DNA of 64,000 nt from an uncultured Alistipes sp. (lineage in GTDB: Bacteria > Bacteroidota > Bacteroidia > Bacteroidales > Rikenellaceae), in NCBI GenBank assembly GCA_900768045.1, contig CAAGBL010000101.1, positions 45,377 through 109,376 of the forward strand, written 5' to 3'. Positions 59,633 through 64,000 of this stretch are shown in pieces (positions within the stretch are counted from its first letter, which is position 1; each line of letters starts with the position of its first letter). The notes under the pieces are model-generated. The model had not been told where the DNA came from, searched no databases, and worked only from the letters and a program-made list of their open reading frames with translations. The position numbers and the translations under genes are program-made.

Positions 59633-62600
59633 ATGAGTAATGTAAATCTTACACCTAACTACCTATTTGAGGTTAGTTGGGAGGTGTGCAACAAGGTGGG
59701 CGGTATTCATACCGTTATCTCCTCGAAGGCACCTACTGTAATGCGTCTGATGGGCGATAACTACATCACCATCGGTCCAGACTTTACGCAGGATGCAGCA
59801 AATCCTGAGTTTAAGGAGGATCATACACTTATGGCTGCATGGCGCGAGCAGCTCTACAACCAGGGCGTGCGTGTCCGCATCGGTCGCTGGGCTATTAAGG
59901 GTGAGCCTATCGCTATCCTCATCGACTTTAAGTCATTCTTCTCACAGAAAGATGATATCCTCAAGAATTTGTGGGAGAACTACCACGTGGACTCGTTGTC
60001 TGGTCAGTGGGACTATGTTGAGCCAGTGTTGTTTGGCCACGCAGCAGGTGTTGTTATCGCATCGTTTGCTGAGCAGTTTGCTGCAACATCAAACAAGGTT
60101 GTTGCTCACTTCCACGAGTGGATGGCAGCAGCAGGTTCGCTCTACCTTCGTGACAACGCTCCTTATGTAGCAACAGTATTCTCTACTCACGCTACAGTTA
60201 TGGGCCGTTGCATCGCTGGTAATCGCCTACCTCTCTACAACGATCTTCACAAGTTCAACGCTGATGAGCTTGCTCGCCAGTTCAACGTTATGGCTAAGCA
60301 CTCATTGGAGAAGTCGGCAGCAACATACGCTGATGCCTTCCTTACTGTTAGCGAGATTACAGCTAATGAGTGCCGCTACTTGCTCGGCCGTGAGGTAACA
60401 CGCATCACTCCTAATGGCTTCGAGAACGACTTTGTACCTGAGGGTAAGGCTTTGGAGGCAGTGCGCAGCGCATCACGTAAGCGTATTGTTGAGGTTGCTG
60501 AGGCAGCATGGGACTATAAGTTCAATAGCGAGCCACTTATCGTTGCTACAAGCGGCCGTTACGAGTATCGCAACAAGGGTATCGATGTATTCCTCGAGTC
60601 GCTTAAGCAGCTCGCAGCATCACACATCGAGCGTGATATCGTAGCTATTATCGCTGTTCCTGGTGCAACTACTGGCGCTCGTATGGACCTCGTAGCACAC
60701 CTCGCTGATAGCAACGCAGCTATCGATCCAGCGAAGAAACGCTACCTTACTCACAACCTTGAGAACGAGGCGTGGGATCAGGTATGCCAGTCTATCGAGG
60801 GCAGCATCCTCTCAACAACAGCATCACGTGTAAAGGTGTTGTTCGTGCCAACATACCTCAATGGCGAGGATGGCATCTTCAACATGCCATACTACGATGT
60901 ATTGGCAGGTGTTGACCTCACAGTATTCGCATCATACTATGAGCCATGGGGCTACACTCCACTCGAGTCTGTAGCTTATGGTGTTCCTACCGTTACAACA
61001 ACTCTTGCAGGTTTCGGCCTTTGGATTGCTAAGCATACCTCACACGAGGGCGTTGATATCGTACGTCGTGACGACTACAATGAGCGTGAGGCAGTTCTTC
61101 AGATTACAGACGTTATCAAGTGCTACCTTGCAATGGATGCTAAGGCTATGGCTGAGGCACGTGAGAACGCTCAGGAGATGTCGTCAACAGCTCTTTGGAA
61201 GAAGCTCTTCAAGGAGTATTTGGCAGCTTACGAGGAGGCTATCGACAACTCTGTATCACGCACTAACCGTGTGCTTATCGATGGCGGTGATCGTCAGTCA
61301 CAGATTAACTTCGTGCGTCAGCAGCTTACCTCAAACCGCCCATCATGGCACCGTTTGATGGTTGAGAAGGGTATTCCAGAGCGCCTTAAGGCTCTCGAGG
61401 AGCTTTCACGTAACTTGTGGTGGTGCTGGACAGCTTCTGCTCGTGATTTGTTCGAGTCAGTAGATCCAGAGCTTTGGGTAAAGGTTGACCGCAACCCTAT
61501 CGTTCTTCTCGACAAGCTCTCAACAGCTCGTTGCGAGGAGCTTTTGAACGATAAGGATTTCCTTAAGCGCATGGACGCTGTATATAAGGAGTTCACAGAG
61601 TATATGGCTGAGAAGCCATCGCCAGAGCACGCACGTGTAGCTTACTTCTCTATGGAGTACGGTTTGCACTCTACTCTTAAGATCTACTCTGGTGGTCTTG
61701 GTATCTTGGCTGGTGACTACCTCAAGGAGGCATCAGACCGTAATGTCGGCATGGTTGCTGTAGGTTTGTTGTACCGCTACGGCTACTTCACTCAGCGTCT
61801 TTCAGCTCAGGGTGCTCAGGAGGCTACTTACGAGGCTCAGAACTTCTTCAAGCTCCCAATTATGCCAGTACGTGACGAGTTCGGCAACTGGGTAACTACT
61901 CAGGTGGCTATGCCAGGTCGTACACTCTACGCTCGTGTTTGGAAGTGCCAGGTAGGTCGCACCGACCTCTACTTGCTCGATGCTGACTACGAGGCAAACC
62001 TCGAGGAGGATCGTCAGGTAACATACTACCTCTATGGTGGCGACTGGGAGAACCGTCTAAAGCAGGAGATTTTGTTGGGTATTGGTGGTATCCGTGCCCT
62101 TACCAAGATGGGCATCAAGCAGGAGGTTTACCACTGCAACGAGGGCCACGCAGCATTCATCAACATCGAGCGTGTTCGTAACCTCATTGCTCGTAAGCAC
62201 CTCTCATTCTCTGAGGCTATGGAGGTTGTACGCTCATCATCGTTGTTTACAACACATACCCCAGTGCCTGCAGGTCACGACGCATTCCCTGAGTCGATGA
62301 TTCGTCAGTATATGTCACACTACCCAGATGTATTGGGTATCACATGGGATCAGTTCATCAACTTGGGTAAGACTAACCCAAGCGATCCTAACGAGAAGTT
62401 CTCAATGTCAGTATTGGCATGTAACCTCTCACAGGAGGTTAACGGTGTGTCATGGTTGCACGGCGAGGTATCTAAGGATATCCTCGGTAACATGTGGCCA
62501 GGATATTTCAAGAATGAGCTTCACATCGGCTACGTGACTAACGGTGTTCACTTCCCAACATGGGTAGCTTCGAACCTTCGCCGCCTCTACTCTAAGTACT

Positions 62601-63877
62601 TCGGCAAGGCATTCGAGGGCCACACATACAACATTCCTGAGTGGCAGAATGTTCACAAGATCGACGACGTAGAGCTTTGGAACGAGCGTATGTTCCTCAA
62701 GGAGCGTCTTATCAAGACTATCCGCAAGCGCTATAGCGATCCTACGCAGGTACGTCTACAGTCTCCACGTGAGATGGTTCAGGTTACTGAGAGCATCAAG
62801 CCAGATGTACTTACTATCGGTTTCGCACGTCGCTTCGCAACATATAAGCGTGCATACCTTCTCTTCACTAACCTCGAGCGTTTGTCAGCGTTGGTGAACA
62901 ACAAGGAGCGCCCAGTGCAGTTTATCTTTGCTGGTAAGGCTCACCCTAACGATAAGCCAGGTCAGGATCTTATCAAGCGTATCGTTGAGGTGTCGTCAAT
63001 GCCTGAGTTCGTAGGTAAGATTGTATTCTTGCAGAACTACGACATGGAGCTTGCTCGTCGCATGGTTCAGGGTGTTGATGTATGGCTCAATACTCCTACA
63101 CGTCCTTTGGAGGCTTCGGGTACTTCAGGCGAGAAGTGTGTTATGAATGGTGTTATGCAGTTCTCAGTTCTCGACGGCTGGTGGGTTGAGGGCTACAAGG
63201 AGGGTGCTGGCTGGATGCTTCCTATGGAGCGTACATACGCCGATCAGCGCTTCCAGGATGAGCTCGATGCCGAGATGATTTACAACACTATTGAGGAGCA
63301 GATCGTACCATTGTACTACGACCGTGCCGAGGATGGCGTGCCACACCGCTGGGTTAACGCTGTTAAGAAGTGTGTTGCCGACATCGCATCTAACTTCACA
63401 ACCAACCGCATGCTTATCGACTATGAGGAGCGCTTCTACAATAAGCTCGCTCAGCGCAAGAAGCTTATGCTCGATAGCAACTACCTCATGGCTCGTGAGA
63501 TTGCTGCATGGAAGCGTCGAGTATCTGCTGCATGGGATAACATCAACATTCTCGATGTTAAGCGTGCCGAGATCGAGTCTGAGGCAATGTACGTAGGTAA
63601 GAAGTATCGCTTCGAGATTACTCTCGACCTCGCAGGCCTCTCGAAGGAGGATATCGGTGCTGAGCTCGTTGTTGCAACACAGATTGAGGCTGGTCAGGCA
63701 GCAAATGTTGTTGAGACACGTCGACTTGAGTTTGTCAAGGAGGAGAATGGCACAGTAACCCTCGGCCTTGACTATGCACCAGAGCAGACAGGTACTTTCG
63801 ATGTTGCCCTTCGTGTCTTCCCAATCAACGACAAGTTGGAGCATCGTATGGACTTTGCACTCGTTAAGTGGGCATAA
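59633..63877 (+). CDS. glgP: Glycogen synthase (GT3)-alpha-glucan phosphorylase (GT35) fusion
   Basis: 1414 aa. The N-terminal ~540 residues are a eukaryote-like GT3 glycogen synthase: FEVSWEVCNKVGGIHTVI, HFHEWMAAAG, TVFSTHATVMGR, and a C-terminal YYEPWGYTPLESVAYGVPT acceptor/donor block. A DUF3417-type domain follows (~560-660, LEELSRNLWWCW), then a GT35 phosphorylase (~665-1330): YFSMEYGLHSTLKIYSGGLG, YHCNEGHAAF, TTHTPVPAGHDAF and the PLP lysine Lys1168 in SGTSGEKCVMNG. A ~90-residue beta-domain closes the protein. One polypeptide thus carries both building and degrading activities for alpha-1,4-glucan. Such fusions occur in Bacteroidota; which half is active cannot be told from sequence, but key residues look present in both. 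Confidence 0.88.
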   Translation: MSNVNLTPNYLFEVSWEVCNKVGGIHTVISSKAPTVMRLMGDNYITIGPDFTQDAANPEFKEDHTLMAAWREQLYNQGVRVRIGRWAIKGEPIAILIDFKSFFSQKDDILKNLWENYHVDSLSGQWDYVEPVLFGHAAGVVIASFAEQFAATSNKVVAHFHEWMAAAGSLYLRDNAPYVATVFSTHATVMGRCIAGNRLPLYNDLHKFNADELARQFNVMAKHSLEKSAATYADAFLTVSEITANECRYLLGREVTRITPNGFENDFVPEGKALEAVRSASRKRIVEVAEAAWDYKFNSEPLIVATSGRYEYRNKGIDVFLESLKQLAASHIERDIVAIIAVPGATTGARMDLVAHLADSNAAIDPAKKRYLTHNLENEAWDQVCQSIEGSILSTTASRVKVLFVPTYLNGEDGIFNMPYYDVLAGVDLTVFASYYEPWGYTPLESVAYGVPTVTTTLAGFGLWIAKHTSHEGVDIVRRDDYNEREAVLQITDVIKCYLAMDAKAMAEARENAQEMSSTALWKKLFKEYLAAYEEAIDNSVSRTNRVLIDGGDRQSQINFVRQQLTSNRPSWHRLMVEKGIPERLKALEELSRNLWWCWTASARDLFESVDPELWVKVDRNPIVLLDKLSTARCEELLNDKDFLKRMDAVYKEFTEYMAEKPSPEHARVAYFSMEYGLHSTLKIYSGGLGILAGDYLKEASDRNVGMVAVGLLYRYGYFTQRLSAQGAQEATYEAQNFFKLPIMPVRDEFGNWVTTQVAMPGRTLYARVWKCQVGRTDLYLLDADYEANLEEDRQVTYYLYGGDWENRLKQEILLGIGGIRALTKMGIKQEVYHCNEGHAAFINIERVRNLIARKHLSFSEAMEVVRSSSLFTTHTPVPAGHDAFPESMIRQYMSHYPDVLGITWDQFINLGKTNPSDPNEKFSMSVLACNLSQEVNGVSWLHGEVSKDILGNMWPGYFKNELHIGYVTNGVHFPTWVASNLRRLYSKYFGKAFEGHTYNIPEWQNVHKIDDVELWNERMFLKERLIKTIRKRYSDPTQVRLQSPREMVQVTESIKPDVLTIGFARRFATYKRAYLLFTNLERLSALVNNKERPVQFIFAGKAHPNDKPGQDLIKRIVEVSSMPEFVGKIVFLQNYDMELARRMVQGVDVWLNTPTRPLEASGTSGEKCVMNGVMQFSVLDGWWVEGYKEGAGWMLPMERTYADQRFQDELDAEMIYNTIEEQIVPLYYDRAEDGVPHRWVNAVKKCVADIASNFTTNRMLIDYEERFYNKLAQRKKLMLDSNYLMAREIAAWKRRVSAAWDNINILDVKRAEIESEAMYVGKKYRFEITLDLAGLSKEDIGAELVVATQIEAGQAANVVETRRLEFVKEENGTVTLGLDYAPEQTGTFDVALRVFPINDKLEHRMDFALVKWA

Positions 63878-64000
63878 TTTCTTGTGATAAGGGGTCATTC
63901 TCGGCCCATCGCTAAAAGTAAGACCCCTCGGGCTGTACGTTTGAGTACTATCCCGAGGGGTCTTCTTTTGCGATAGACCAAGCCTAACCCCTTCTAACAA
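63876..64000 (+). repeat. Nested-hairpin element, copy D (cut by window end)
   Basis: Starts inside the stop codon of the glycogen fusion gene with AATTTCTTGTGATAAGGGGT and runs off the window at CCCCTTCTAACAA. The inner 13-bp stem (63920-63932 with 63952-63964) is perfect, and the apex CTGTAC-GTTTGA-GTACTAT equals copy C. Whether a nonamer mosaic follows cannot be seen. Confidence 0.82.

Noticed and set aside
63164..64000. 278-aa ORF on the minus strand at the right edge
   Set aside because: It is antisense to the phosphorylase half of the fusion gene, whose codon pattern and motifs are clearly real.

Overview
The window looks like chromosomal DNA of a Bacteroidota bacterium, most likely order Bacteroidales (an Alistipes/Rikenellaceae-like genome would fit, but that is a guess). 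The evidence is the repeated -7 promoter motif TAnnTTTG, often with an upstream TTTG, ahead of many genes. Also in favour are acidic-tailed lipoproteins, a BACON-domain lipoprotein, a DUF3078 protein, a class II ribonucleotide reductase, an 'FtsL-like' division gene and a glycogen synthase/phosphorylase fusion. No tRNA, rRNA, CRISPR array, prophage or insertion sequence is visible.

Layout. 0-4.4 kb: 3' part of a DUF805-like membrane/coiled-coil protein, an acyl-CoA ligase and a propeller-like lipoprotein. 4.7-10.2 kb: GH13 amylase-like lipoprotein, a porin and a YeiH-type transporter. 10.2-15.9 kb: SLOG protein, YtxH pair, mntP-nfo, DUF3078 protein, S41 protease. 16.4-22.4 kb: a tight minus-strand operon (glutaminyl cyclase, homocysteine methyltransferase-like, M20 hydrolase, rnr, mqnC). 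22.5-26.7 kb: birA, gcvH, nrdJ. 26.9-33.6 kb: PAP2, MBOAT, SGNH, Na/Ca exchanger operon and a BACON lipoprotein. 34.2-37.4 kb: hemerythrin protein plus LuxR-type regulator, cutC, transglutaminase-like lipoprotein. 37.9-50.4 kb: a nine-gene minus-strand division/wall cluster, rsmH-ftsL-ftsI-murE-mraY-murD-ftsW-S4 protein-leuS. 50.8-59.3 kb: secreted protein, ROK kinase, polyprenyl synthase, U32 peptidase, pepP, fhs, mqnB-mqnD. 59.6-63.9 kb: the glycogen enzyme fusion.

Functional links. mqnC, mqnB and mqnD are three steps of the futalosine route to menaquinone, and the polyprenyl synthase could supply the side chain. gcvH, fhs and the methyltransferase-like protein touch one-carbon metabolism. 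The amylase and the glycogen fusion touch alpha-glucan metabolism. murD, mraY, murE, ftsI and ftsW build septal peptidoglycan.

The most unusual content is intergenic. Four copies of a 125-132 bp nested hairpin begin at, or overlap, the stop codon of four unrelated plus-strand genes (15.9, 23.8, 37.4 and 63.9 kb). Their inner stems differ in sequence but stay fully complementary. Three of them are followed directly by 200-300 bp mosaics of degenerate 9-nt repeats, purine-rich then pyrimidine-rich, around shared GC-rich cores. A fourth mosaic without the hairpin lies at 50.55 kb. I do not recognise this composite element. Other notable structures are a 97-bp direct repeat bracketing the BACON lipoprotein gene, a MITE-like 120-bp inverted repeat near 7.4 kb and a 26-bp inverted repeat just upstream of fhs.
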